Below, in pieces: positions 1-8,032 of a stretch of 64,000 nt of DNA. Below the pieces are notes generated by a model. That model searched no databases. It had not been told where the DNA came from and saw only the letters and a program-made list of their open reading frames with translations. Position 1 is the stretch's first letter. Each line of letters begins with the position of its first letter. Origin of the DNA: Mariniphaga sp041687255 (GTDB lineage Bacteria > Bacteroidota > Bacteroidia > Bacteroidales > Prolixibacteraceae); contig JAWLCL010000009.1 of NCBI GenBank assembly GCA_041687255.1, forward strand, positions 130,520-194,519, read 5' to 3'. A program made the position numbers and the translations under genes.

Positions 1-347
1 TGCTCTGCCTCAAACGTTTCAACAACCCTTGTTGTGTCGTTTAACCGTTCGAACGTTACCTGAACCTTCCGGTTGTCATCCAGGGTATATTCAATATGGT
101 GGTGTGGCTCTACCTTGTCGTAGGTGCCCGTGAAATCGAATCCCATGCTGCCGTCTTTAGCTTCCATCCTGTAATTGAACCTTCCCTCAGGCCGCAGATC
201 ATTTTCGGCCCTGGGTGAATGCCAGTCGTCGCTTGCATGATTCCACCTCACAATATGCTCCGGTTCAGTAAAGCAACTCCATACTTTATCTATAGGAGCA
301 TTAATGGTGGCATCTGCCGTAATTTTTGTCTTTTCCGAAGTTTCCAT
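1..347 (-). CDS. SRPBCC/AHSA1-like domain protein, cut by the window edge
   Basis: Reading from the ATG at 347 toward position 1 gives an open frame starting METSEKTKITADATINAP and continuing through IDKVWSCFTEPEHIVRWN and GSMGFDFTGTYDKVEPHHHI. This is the pattern of the START-like SRPBCC superfamily, AHSA1 (activator of Hsp90 ATPase homologue) branch: an N-terminal beta strand, the I-x-KVW helix, then a 'FTGTYDKVEPHHHIEY' segment. About 115 residues are visible and the C-terminus is off-window. These small proteins bind hydrophobic ligands or act as stress-related accessory proteins, so no specific substrate can be inferred. It diverges from the GlxA-type regulator at 591 across 243 bp, so co-regulation is possible but unproven. 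Confidence 0.75.
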   Translation of the reverse strand, partial: METSEKTKITADATINAPIDKVWSCFTEPEHIVRWNHASDDWHSPRAENDLRPEGRFNYRMEAKDGSMGFDFTGTYDKVEPHHHIEYTLDDNRKVQVTFERLNDTTRVVETFEAE

Positions 348-590
348 AGCTGCTGTTTTTTGTTTGTGTATTCTTTCGTTATGGTCAAATTTACAGCGGA
401 ATATTCATAATAAGGGGAGTTAATCGTGTCATTTTGCAGGCAATTTGCGACATATAAGCTGCCAATTACTTAAAGTACACGGCTCTGGAAAACATTCCTC
501 ACTTTCGCTGGTTAAATAGCTTTTTCATTTGATTGTTCTTCAATCAGAATTCATTAAATTGTTAGAATTGTCATTAAAAGAACGACAGTT

Positions 591-1559
591 ATGAAACATG
601 TATCGGTGTTAATTCCGGAAAACTCGGTTTTGCAGGCTATTGCCGATCCCCAGTATTGCTTTTCCACGGTGAACCGTTTTGCAGAAAATGCAGGAAAAGA
701 AAAAGTATTTCATGTTGAGCTGGTAGGATTGAAAAAGACAATTAAGCTTAATCACGACCGGTTTTGTGTTCATGCCGATCGGTTGATTAGTGAGGTAAGC
801 TCCACCGATCTTATTATTATACCGGCTCTGGCTGGAAATTTAAAGCATGCTCTTGAAGCCAACAAAGGGTTTCTGCCGTGGATTCAGGATCAATATAAAG
901 GGGGAGCTGAGGTGGCTTCGCTTTGTCTGGGGGCATTCTTGCTGGCGTCAACCGGGTTGCTCGATGGTAAATCGTGTTCCACCCACTGGCGGTTTGCCGA
1001 TCTTTTCAGGGAGATGTTTCCTGAAGTGGAATTGCTTGACGGGAAAATTGTTACTGAAGAAAACCGCATCTATTCGAGTGGCGGTGCTAATTCCTACTGG
1101 AACCTGTTGCTTCACCTTGTGGAAAAATATACCGACAGGGAAACAGCAGTTCTTACATCAAAATATTTTGCAATAGATATTAACAGGTACAGCCAGTCAC
1201 CTTTTGCCATATTTACGGGTCAGAAATCGCATCACGATGAGGTGGTGATTAAAGCACAGGAGTACATCGAGCAACATATCGATGGTAAGATTTCGATTGA
1301 CGAACTGGCTGAAAGGCTGGCGGTCGGCAGAAGAAGCTTTGAACGGCGTTTTAAGCAGGCCACGAATAATTCGGTTCTGGAATACATTCAACGGGTGAAA
1401 ATTGAGGCGGCCAAGCGCAGCATCGAGAACAGCCGTAAATTTATTAATGAGGTGATGTTTGATGTAGGCTATACCGACACCAAGTCGTTCCGCACCACCT
1501 TTAAGAAGATTACCGGCCTTACACCCGTGGAATACCGCAACAGGTACAGTAAGGTGTAG
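591..1559 (+). CDS. GlxA-family transcriptional regulator (DJ-1/PfpI domain plus AraC HTH)
   Basis: A 322-residue regulator, the usual length for GlxA/FtrA-like proteins. Residues about 1-195 form a DJ-1/PfpI (class I glutamine amidotransferase-like) sensor domain, with the nucleophile-elbow-like stretch VASLCLGAFLLASTGLLDG and the downstream HWRFADLF. Residues about 220-318 are an AraC-type double helix-turn-helix, recognisable from LAVGRRSFERRFKQATNN and VGYTDTKSFRTTFKKITGLTP. In the family the first domain is thought to sense a small molecule, with no catalysis required, and the second binds DNA. The start follows an AT-rich leader without a clear Shine-Dalgarno site, as is normal in Bacteroidota. 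A divergent SRPBCC gene is the nearest possible target. Effector unknown. Confidence 0.9.
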   Translation: MKHVSVLIPENSVLQAIADPQYCFSTVNRFAENAGKEKVFHVELVGLKKTIKLNHDRFCVHADRLISEVSSTDLIIIPALAGNLKHALEANKGFLPWIQDQYKGGAEVASLCLGAFLLASTGLLDGKSCSTHWRFADLFREMFPEVELLDGKIVTEENRIYSSGGANSYWNLLLHLVEKYTDRETAVLTSKYFAIDINRYSQSPFAIFTGQKSHHDEVVIKAQEYIEQHIDGKISIDELAERLAVGRRSFERRFKQATNNSVLEYIQRVKIEAAKRSIENSRKFINEVMFDVGYTDTKSFRTTFKKITGLTPVEYRNRYSKV

Positions 1560-1565
1560 GAGTAA

Positions 1566-1703
1566 GTTTAAAGTTTAAAGTTTAAACAGGGCAGAGGGCG
1601 GAGCAGAGAACAGTAAACAGTCTTTTTAATTGCCGTGGGAAATATTGCATAAGGAATAACTGTTAAATCGCACAGAGCAGAGAGCAGAGAGAGAGCAGAG
1701 AGC
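1566..1703. repeat. TTTAAAG triplet repeat and GCAGAG-rich patches
   Basis: Positions 1566-1587 carry three tandem TTTAAAG units. Positions 1590-1612 and 1672-1703 carry iterations of GCAGAG/GAGAGCAGAG. Similar GCAGAG-rich patches recur at about 21956-21974, 23200-23213 and 29331-29397, each in a spacer right after or near a gene end. Confidence 0.6.
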
Positions 1704-1717
1704 TAAGGACCGGAGGA

Positions 1718-1737
1718 CCCCAGCATTTATGCTGGGG
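1718..1737. repeat. Short perfect hairpin CCCCAGCA-TTTA-TGCTGGGG
   Basis: An 8-bp perfect stem (1718-1725 with 1730-1737) closes a TTTA loop. There is no T-run on either side, so it is not a standard intrinsic terminator. It sits between the GCAGAG patch and the larger inverted repeat at 1941. Confidence 0.5.
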
Positions 1738-1940
1738 GACTGGAGTCAGGCCCTCCCCCATAATCCCTGTCGCTGAACAGGGTGACGGCTTTTTGTAGAT
1801 TTTAGTTATATGATAGTGAAAAGTGAACAATTAACAGGTGAACGGTTGGAAAATAATAAACCTTTAAAAATTTTAGCTATACAAAACTTACAGATACATA
1901 TTCAGGTGCAGCAAACCATTTGATTTGTAGTAAATTTACT

Positions 1941-1973
1941 AACTCTGACAGGGTTTGGACCCCTGTCAGAGTT
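1941..1973. repeat. Perfect 13-bp inverted repeat (AACTCTGACAGGG / CCCTGTCAGAGTT)
   Basis: Positions 1941-1953 are exactly complementary to 1961-1973 around a 7-nt loop TTTGGAC. It lies 71 bp upstream of the SDR start at 2044. It could be an RNA hairpin in the leader, a protein-binding palindrome or an interspersed palindromic repeat; no T-run follows, so terminator function is unlikely. Confidence 0.6.
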
Positions 1974-2043
1974 AAAGAAATAACCTTCTTTTTCTTCTTT
2001 TTATTTATAACTAATGACCAGTGACTAATTAATTTTTTTAATA

Positions 2044-2769
2044 ATGACAATTCTAGTAGTCGGAGCTAACGGTGCAACAGGAAAGCACCTGGTAAATCAA
2101 CTTTTGGATGCAGGACATACAGTAAAGGCAATCGTCCGTCCGTCGGGAAAGATACCTGAAGCCTGGAGTTCCAATAAAAAATTAATCCTTATCAGGGCCG
2201 GTATTGTGGAGATGGGGGTCGATGAGATGGCCGGTTATTTAAAGGATTGCCGGGCTGTGGCATCCTGTCTTGGGCATAACCTTACACGCAAAGGTATTTT
2301 CGGCAAACCACGACGGCTGGTAACCGATACAGTAGAACTGATTTGCGATGCAGTTAAGAAAAATGCACCAGCCGAACCCATCCGGTTTGTTTTGATGAAT
2401 ACTGTAGGAAACAGGAACAGGGACTTACAGGAGTCCGTTCCATTTGGTGAAAGAATAATTAGCAGATTGCTTCGCTTTCTGCTGCCACCATTTGTTGACA
2501 ATGAAAAGGCAGCCGGATATTTGCGTGTTCACATTGGTAAAAAAAATCAGCTTGTTGAATGGGTGGCAGTCCGCCCCGATTCGCTGATTGATGAAGATGA
2601 GGTGACTGATTACGATGTATATGTTTCTCCGATACGAAGTGCCCTTTTTAATCCGGGTAAGACTAGCAGGATAAATGTTGGGCATTTTATGGCTAGGCTG
2701 TTGACAGAAGATGATGAATGGATGCGATGGAAAGGGAAGATGCCGGTTGTTTATAATCGGGAGAAGTAA
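2044..2769 (+). CDS. NAD(P)-binding atypical SDR / NmrA-like oxidoreductase
   Basis: A 241-residue protein opening with a Rossmann dinucleotide-binding motif, ILVVGANGATGKHLVNQL (the GxxGxxG signature at residues about 7-13), followed by VKAIVRP, typical of the 'NAD(P)H-binding' atypical short-chain dehydrogenase group. The middle carries a RFVLMNTVG strand and the end a WVAVRPDSLIDE strand, both in the expected places. Members act as NAD(P)-dependent reductases or redox sensors; the classical YxxxK catalytic pair is not evident, so substrate and even catalysis are uncertain. It is transcribed alone, after a repeat-rich spacer. Confidence 0.85.
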   Translation: MTILVVGANGATGKHLVNQLLDAGHTVKAIVRPSGKIPEAWSSNKKLILIRAGIVEMGVDEMAGYLKDCRAVASCLGHNLTRKGIFGKPRRLVTDTVELICDAVKKNAPAEPIRFVLMNTVGNRNRDLQESVPFGERIISRLLRFLLPPFVDNEKAAGYLRVHIGKKNQLVEWVAVRPDSLIDEDEVTDYDVYVSPIRSALFNPGKTSRINVGHFMARLLTEDDEWMRWKGKMPVVYNREK

Positions 2770-3139
2770 TCAAGGACCTGGCAGGGCCAGCCCGGATGCA
2801 CATATTGTATCCTTCTTGTTCTTTGGGATACCTTGATTTGTTCAATTACTTAAATTTTTGTGTCTGTCATTAAAATTTTATCAGACAGATATTGCAGGAG
2901 GTCATTTTCCCGGGTTGACAGCCGTAAACATGCAGTTGAAGTTTTTCGTGACTACAATTATCAGCAAAATAATTTCAATCCTGCCATCACAGAAATGTTG
3001 CACGATTGTTTCAGAAAAGCGAAAGCTGACAGCAATTGACCCTGGGACTCTGAGGTTCCACTTCCATCCTTTGCGATTGGCAATCCAGTTTGCAGATGTG
3101 ACCTTAAATTAATAAATGTGCATTTTATCACGAAGAAAA
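2770..3139. other. Spacer with a possible short gene remnant
   Basis: No confident gene. One plus-strand frame is open from about 2854 to a TGA at 3037-3039 and reads like coding sequence (for example KHAVEVFRDYNYQQNNFNP), but it lacks an ATG and a recognisable family. It may be the tail of a decayed gene. An overlapping 84-codon frame at 2858-3112 looks random. Confidence 0.35.
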
Positions 3140-3715
3140 TTATTCAATTTCTACATAATGGTAGATTCCTCCAAAATGAATATTAAGCTGTACACTGTCA
3201 GAAGAATCAATATCAGCATTTGGTGTAAACGATACGGTAATTCGTGCCCTTTTACTGCTTGAAGTTACATCTGAGAAAATATCCTGTATAAGATTTACAA
3301 TCTGGTTTGTAGAAAGTTGTCTGCCGGCAGGCAATTCATTGGTCCCTTGTGGATCTGTACTGAAGTTACCCAAATTGACACCCTCACGCGTACCTACTTT
3401 AATAGTAAAGTCTTCCAATACAACAGCTACTGTATCAGGTGATTCAACCTGGTCTAAACCCGATATCTCAAGATAACTGTCAGCCAATTGCAATTGTGAA
3501 TTTGTTAATTTATCTGCAACGTCGGGTTCAATAATATCAGTCAGATTAAGATCAGGTAAAGGAAGTTCTCCTTTTACTCCCTCAGAACCTCTTAAATTTT
3601 GACTGTAGGTATGTTCTTCAGTTATCTGGCGTGGCGTTCCTTCTTCATCATCACTACACGATAAAAAAAAGATTACGGGTATCAAAAGAATTGCAAAAAT
3701 AGTGTATGTCTTCAT
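3140..3715 (-). CDS. Hypothetical lipoprotein
   Basis: A 191-residue protein with a signal-peptidase II signal: a hydrophobic stretch ending in a FFLSC lipobox, with Cys20 as the lipidated residue, followed by the acidic SDDEEG linker common in surface-exposed Bacteroidota lipoproteins. The mature part is predicted beta-rich (alternating strands from EDFTIKVGTREG to ARITVSFTP, and a final VQLNIHFGGIYHYVEIE). I do not recognise the family. An in-frame palindrome at 3317-3334 encodes LPAGRQ (residues 128-133) and may be a repeat inserted into the gene. It is monocistronic. Confidence 0.75.
   Translation of the reverse strand: MKTYTIFAILLIPVIFFLSCSDDEEGTPRQITEEHTYSQNLRGSEGVKGELPLPDLNLTDIIEPDVADKLTNSQLQLADSYLEISGLDQVESPDTVAVVLEDFTIKVGTREGVNLGNFSTDPQGTNELPAGRQLSTNQIVNLIQDIFSDVTSSSKRARITVSFTPNADIDSSDSVQLNIHFGGIYHYVEIE
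3317..3334. repeat. GTCTGCC/GGCAGGC palindrome inside a coding region
   Basis: TTGTCTGCC pairs with GGCAGGCAA with one G-T mismatch. The same theme (GCCTG...CAGGC) appears in spacers at 15957-15979, 20050-20072 and 22279-22295. Here it lies inside a lipoprotein gene without breaking the frame. Confidence 0.5.
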
Positions 3716-4399
3716 GATGTGTGTTTAATATGTGTTTGTACTATCAAAAACAATGGCCCGGCTGAAAAGTTTTGTCAACATCGGGAGCAAATAGTGTTTA
3801 TTTATTAAAGAACATCTTTATTCCCTCAGTTGAAATTCTCGTTTTCACATTTCTCCCGGTGAGCGAACATTGTCATTTTTGCACCAATCATTCTTAATAA
3901 GGTCACTTGCAGAAGAAGCTGACAATTCTGCAGTATACTGAGGTGGACAGGTGAGGGCATTAAAAGCTTTTGCCTGATATTTGATTATTGTGCCATAGAT
4001 TACGGTCAGTTAATGATTTTTGTAATTGGCGTTCTTTGACATCTTGTTAAGGAAAATGGATATTGGGAGAATTAAATATAGCCAACCTGGAGTTGGACAA
4101 CAGAAGCAATAGGAGGTGGTGGAGCTTCTGTTTTATCTGTTCCGGAGTATTGCCAGGTTTTAAAAGTTACCTGGGGTTTTAAATGAACTTTATATCTTTT
4201 ATTGATGCCACTAAATTGCAGATGTCCGACATTTAGGCTAAGTGGGGATCTGAAAAGGTCATTCTATAATCTGGTTTTGTCGTATCCTTATTGGATGATT
4301 ACTGTGGGTTATATTTCTGGTATGGCTGCCATCCCCGGGGGATTCTCCTTCGGACTAACTCCCTGTGGATTGGAAGAATAACATTAAGCAGTAATATTT
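3716..4399. other. Long spacer with a coding-like remnant at 4082-4381
   Basis: No intact gene is supported. In one plus-strand frame, 4082-4186 reads PTWSWTTEAIGGGGASV onward to a TGA. The same frame then runs open to a TAA at 4379-4381, with an ATG at 4205 and the hydrophobic run WMITVGYISGMAAIPGG. Amino-acid texture suggests a pseudogene with an internal stop, family unknown. The remaining part (3716-4080) shows nothing. Confidence 0.35.
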
Positions 4400-5176
4400 C
4401 TACTCATTCATCATTCCCTTTGCTTTCTCAGCTTTTTCATAACTCCAGTCGGGATTTATTTCATGAGCTTTCATGTAGCTTTCATAAGCCATGCCGTACT
4501 CCTTATTCTCCATATAATAATCCCCTTTTGAATCGTAAGGGTTGGGATGATTCGGATGCAATTCAATGTATTTGTCGAACGCTTTTTCAGCTTCCTTCAT
4601 ATTGCCTTCGCTCATATGGGTATATCCAAGGATATTGTAAAACGGAGCTGGATTACCGGTGGATTTGATTCCTTTTTTGTAGGTTTTTATAACTCCTTTT
4701 AAATCTTTTTTCTGCGTTTGAAATGAGGCAAGAATGTAATAGGAATTGTTATCCTCAGGATACAGTTTCACGATCTTTTTACCGGTATCGATAAGGTCTG
4801 CTTTTGGATCTTCCTGTAAACGAACCAATGCAGCTTTCAGAAGTTTTTCAGCTTCATTTAACTGATTGCCGGCAGCAATCGCTTTTTCAGCATGTTTATC
4901 AAAAAGCTCCCGGTTTCCGTTGTATAAAGCAAAAATTGCACGTTGGGCATGCGCCATGAACAGATTAGGGTCTTCCTGTAAAGCTTCATTCATTAATTGA
5001 AGCGATTTGTTTGCTTCCGCATTTTCAGCAGCTTCCAGACTTTGATAATATAATTGTACAGCTTTTTCGGATGAAGAAGTAGGAATCATCATTTTGCTTT
5101 TTTCCTGCGCCCGGGAAGTGGAAAAGCAAACGAATGAAACAATAGTTGTAAGCAATAAAATTTTCAGTGTGTTCAT
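4400..5176 (-). CDS. Secreted tetratricopeptide-repeat protein
   Basis: A 258-residue protein with a signal peptide (MNTLKILLLTTIVSFVCF, cleavage likely after SRA before QEKSK). The mature part is alpha-helical, with TPR units. The clearest run from about residue 175, with AEKAFDKYIELHPNHPNPY followed by a second unit ending AYESYMKAHEINPDW; an earlier unit covers SLQLMNEALQEDPNLFMAHAQ. TPR proteins in the periplasm are scaffolds for protein-protein contacts, and the partner here is unknown. It is followed by a 339-bp spacer that carries the terminator of the upstream lipoprotein gene, so it is likely transcribed on its own. Confidence 0.85.
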   Translation of the reverse strand: MNTLKILLLTTIVSFVCFSTSRAQEKSKMMIPTSSSEKAVQLYYQSLEAAENAEANKSLQLMNEALQEDPNLFMAHAQRAIFALYNGNRELFDKHAEKAIAAGNQLNEAEKLLKAALVRLQEDPKADLIDTGKKIVKLYPEDNNSYYILASFQTQKKDLKGVIKTYKKGIKSTGNPAPFYNILGYTHMSEGNMKEAEKAFDKYIELHPNHPNPYDSKGDYYMENKEYGMAYESYMKAHEINPDWSYEKAEKAKGMMNE

Positions 5177-5413
5177 AATATTTGCTTTTTGAAATGTATA
5201 TACAATTTATGAAATAAATGACAGAAAATCATTATAATACGTTGAAATTTAAAGGTTATTGACATTGGATTGATTGCCATTGTATTGATTCTGCAGAATG
5301 ACCAGTATTAACGTAAAAAAGTGCAGATTTTTGCATCTTTTTTTAACAGCCGAAACATCAACTAATTTTCAATATGGCCGTCAATATTACCCATTATACA
5401 CAATGGCAAAAAA

Positions 5414-5475
5414 ATGACGCTGATGAATAAATAAATGCAGAACAATTATCTGCATTTATTTCTCATAAGCGTCAT
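5414..5475 (-). terminator. Strong intrinsic terminator of the DUF4382-like lipoprotein gene
   Basis: A long imperfect hairpin: ATGACGCT (5414-5421) pairs with AGCGTCAT (5468-5475), and an inner AATAAATGCAGA/TCTGCATTTATT stem (5430-5441 with 5449-5460) closes a 7-nt loop. On the minus strand it is followed directly by TTTTTTGCC. It lies 40 bp after the stop of the gene at 5516. Confidence 0.8.
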
Positions 5476-5515
5476 CAATGAAATAAAACTCGAAACCTAT
5501 ATTTTTTATTTCATT

Positions 5516-6280
5516 TTAGTCATTGTTTTCATTGTCTGATTCTTCTTCCTCATTCTCATCATCATCATCATCATCATCTTCTTCTTCTTCTTCCTCTTCA
5601 AATTTGAGCTTTGAAATTTCTTCCAGCTTTTCTTTTAATAATTCGGTAATTTCTTCATTTACATCATCAGTAAATAAAAGCACACCGTTTTCATCGGCTA
5701 TGGCTCCTGAAAGATCAATTCCATCAAACAAGAGGGTGAGATCAATCAAAACCATTACATCTGTCATTGCCCCTTCTGAAATCAGAATTCCGGCTTCATT
5801 TTCCACTTCAAAATCGAAATCATCATCGGCTGTTGAAAATTCAAACGGACTTTGCGTAAGGTCATCAAAAGTGAAGGTTCCCCTGATTACAATTGAAAGA
5901 TCGTTTTCCAGAACATTTTCCGATTCAAACTCAACTTCTTTGTATAAGCCGGGTTCAATCAGTGCCCAGTCTATTTCAGGAGTGGTTACTCCGGATACCA
6001 GGTCAGCTGAAAAAGGTCCATCAAAAACAATTTTTTCAGCTTTAGGCTCTTCCTTTTCTGTCAGGGGTTTAAACTTGATTTTTTCAATACCTATCCAGGC
6101 TTCAGATATTTCAGTTGTACCGGCTGAAATGCTCTTTAAAGTGCCTGAAGTGATGGCTTTAAAGGTCAGTTTAACTTCTCCCTGATTGGTAAGGTTTGTC
6201 AGGTCTTCTTTGTTGCAGGCAGTAAAAACAACCAGGCCTGCAGCGGTTAAAATCAAAAAAAGCTTTTTAAGCGTCCTCAT
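5516..6280 (-). CDS. DUF4382-like lipoprotein with a long acidic C-terminal tail
   Basis: A 254-residue lipoprotein: signal peptide with a VVFTAC lipobox (Cys22), then a beta-rich domain (residues about 33-190) whose opening GEVKLTFKAITSG and AWIGIEKIKFKP resemble DUF4382-type domains of Bacteroidota. The last ~30 residues are nearly all Glu, Asp and Asn, encoded by GAA/GAT trinucleotide runs at 5540-5600. Such tails may bind divalent cations or simply be slippage products. The gene ends in a strong terminator. The acidic run is in-frame whatever its repeat number, so length could vary between strains without loss of function. Family call moderate, lipoprotein call strong. Confidence 0.75.
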   Translation of the reverse strand: MRTLKKLFLILTAAGLVVFTACNKEDLTNLTNQGEVKLTFKAITSGTLKSISAGTTEISEAWIGIEKIKFKPLTEKEEPKAEKIVFDGPFSADLVSGVTTPEIDWALIEPGLYKEVEFESENVLENDLSIVIRGTFTFDDLTQSPFEFSTADDDFDFEVENEAGILISEGAMTDVMVLIDLTLLFDGIDLSGAIADENGVLLFTDDVNEEITELLKEKLEEISKLKFEEEEEEEDDDDDDDENEEEESDNENND

Positions 6281-6541
6281 AGTTTAAATATTTAATTTAA
6301 TGTTGGTGTTATATATATCCACAACCATTAAAATACCCTACCTGAAATGTAATCGTCTAGGATACTAACTAACAGTAGGAAACATACAACTCTTTTAATG
6401 CATGTGCCGGGGAAGGACAGAGGACACATTACTGTTGGTCAAATCCGACGATAATACAGCTGTTACAGTGGGGGAAGAAGTTTCAGTCTATTAAAGGATG
6501 TGAATGGTTTTGCATTTCAGCAGCATTGGTTTTATATTCTG

Positions 6542-7177
6542 TTATTCCATCTGCTCAAACGGATTAAGAAATTTTTCTTCAGAAATTTCTACCTGGTTTC
6601 CGCGCCACATCTGCTCGCCAAACGGCTGGTCAGTAATGTCCCAATAGATTTCAACGGTAACATCGTCGGGATCGGGAAAGTAGAGGGAAAGGCTCACCTG
6701 GTTATCCATGATGACATGGGGAATATCCGTTTGTTTGATGCGATTGTAAATTTCTACCAGCACATCATGTGTCGGTACTTCGAAAGCCACCTGCTGCAGC
6801 TGACGGTGGTCAGCCGGAGGAAACTCCTTTACACGCGATTCCAGTAACACCAGCTCGTGGTGCTTGTCTGATGCACTCATAAAAATTCTTCGCAGCCCGT
6901 CGTAAACTACCTCTTCGGTTTCATGAAAATCCAGGTATTTTTCATAAAACTGTACGGTGCGGTCGAGGTCTGTTACCATCATTACAATATGCCCGGGTGA
7001 AATGCGTACACCGGGTGAAGGTTGTTCCTGCCGTTCTTCATTACTGCTTGTTTGCAACTCAGTAATTTCGTTACTGCTGCTATTATTGTCATCCGAGTTG
7101 GCTGATTTACCCTGGCAGGCTGAAAGGATAAGCAATAAAGAAAATATCTGCACTATTGAGGATTTTAATGGATGCAT
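6542..7177 (-). CDS. Lipoprotein with a VOC (glyoxalase/bleomycin resistance) domain
   Basis: A 211-residue protein. Residues 1-21 form a lipoprotein signal with an LILSAC box (Cys21), followed by a Ser/Asn/Glu-rich linker to about residue 57. The rest is a single vicinal-oxygen-chelate domain: SPGHIVMMVTDLDRTVQFYE, then ELVLLESRV, QVAFEVPTHDVLVEIYNRI and the closing VTVEIYWD. The His and Glu positions typical of metal-binding VOC enzymes are present, but the reaction cannot be deduced. VOC proteins are normally cytoplasmic, so a membrane-anchored exported one is unusual. It stands alone, with spacers of 117 bp and 261 bp. Confidence 0.85.
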   Translation of the reverse strand: MHPLKSSIVQIFSLLLILSACQGKSANSDDNNSSSNEITELQTSSNEERQEQPSPGVRISPGHIVMMVTDLDRTVQFYEKYLDFHETEEVVYDGLRRIFMSASDKHHELVLLESRVKEFPPADHRQLQQVAFEVPTHDVLVEIYNRIKQTDIPHVIMDNQVSLSLYFPDPDDVTVEIYWDITDQPFGEQMWRGNQVEISEEKFLNPFEQME

Positions 7178-7294
7178 GATTAGGATTTTATCTGTTTCTA
7201 TTGAAAACAGGTATTTGTAATTATTGTTTGATCTGGGTTTGGTACATCCAATTTCCTGCCTCCAGTATGCCTAACTAAATACTTTAGTCGGGGT

Positions 7295-8026
7295 TTAACT
7301 TTGGCGGCGTTCACTTCTATCTGAGCCCAATTTATTATTTAGTGAAAAATCAATTGCTTTTCTTGCATGCAGCAGGGTGGAATTAAAAACAGGTATTTCA
7401 CTGTCACTGTCTTTTATTAACAAAGGAATTTCGGTGCAGCCCAGTATAACTCCTTCAGCTCCTTGTTTTCCAAGGTTATAAATGATTGTTTTAAAAGCAT
7501 CCCGTGAGGCATCTTTTACAATTCCCGATATCAGTTCATTGTAGATTACATTGTGCACCACATCCCGTTCCTGCCTGCCGGGTACAATTACATCGATATC
7601 ATAATTTTTTGCCAGCCGCTCTTTATAAAAATTCTGTTCCATAGTAAACCGGGTTCCCAGCAAGCCCACCTTGTGCATTCCCTGAGCCTTTATTTCTTCT
7701 GCTGTGGCATCGGCAATGTGGATTAAGGGAATTGAAACATTTTCCTGAACTTCCTGAGCCATCAGGTGCATGGTGTTGGTGCATATTACCAACAATCCGG
7801 CACCTGCTTTTTCCAGTTTTTGGGCAATAGCTATCATTCGCACTGTTAATGCTTCCCATTTCCCCTCATGCTGCATTTTTTCATATTCTGCAAAATCGAC
7901 CGAATACATTATGCATTTACATGAGTGGGGGGCACCCAGCAGTTGTTTGGTCAGCTCATTTAACATGCGGTAATATTCAAGGGAAGATTCCCAGCTCATA
8001 CCGCCAATTAATCCAATGGTTTTCAT
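7295..8026 (-). CDS. Aspartate/glutamate racemase family protein
   Basis: A 243-residue protein of the Asp/Glu/hydantoin racemase superfamily, YgeA-like branch. The N-terminus IGLIGGMSWESSLEYY is diagnostic. The two catalytic cysteines are visible as Cys82 in ICTNTMH and Cys197 in LGCTEIPLLI, consistent with the two-base PLP-independent mechanism. Which amino acid is racemised is not clear; YgeA relatives have broad specificity. The gene lies 6 bp downstream of the GNAT gene in the same direction, so the two are almost certainly co-transcribed with the acetyltransferase first. Confidence 0.9.
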   Translation of the reverse strand: MKTIGLIGGMSWESSLEYYRMLNELTKQLLGAPHSCKCIMYSVDFAEYEKMQHEGKWEALTVRMIAIAQKLEKAGAGLLVICTNTMHLMAQEVQENVSIPLIHIADATAEEIKAQGMHKVGLLGTRFTMEQNFYKERLAKNYDIDVIVPGRQERDVVHNVIYNELISGIVKDASRDAFKTIIYNLGKQGAEGVILGCTEIPLLIKDSDSEIPVFNSTLLHARKAIDFSLNNKLGSDRSERRQS

Positions 8027-8032
8027 TGATTT

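Larger units (their letters stand above)
1560..2043. other. Gene-free, repeat-rich spacer
   Basis: No convincing ORF on either strand. It holds a TTTAAAG triplication, two GCAGAG-rich patches, a CCCCAGCA/TGCTGGGG hairpin (1718-1737), a small CCCTGT/ACAGGG hairpin near 1765-1785, and a perfect 13-bp inverted repeat. This is the densest repeat spacer in the left half of the window. Confidence 0.7.

Noticed and set aside
2858..3112. Plus-strand ORF of 84 residues after the SDR gene
   Set aside because: Random-looking composition; a different frame in the same DNA looks more protein-like but is also incomplete.
5523..6185. Plus-strand serine-rich ORF of 220 residues
   Set aside because: It is the antisense of the lipoprotein gene at 5516-6280; the Ser runs come from the GAA/GAT repeat read on the other strand.
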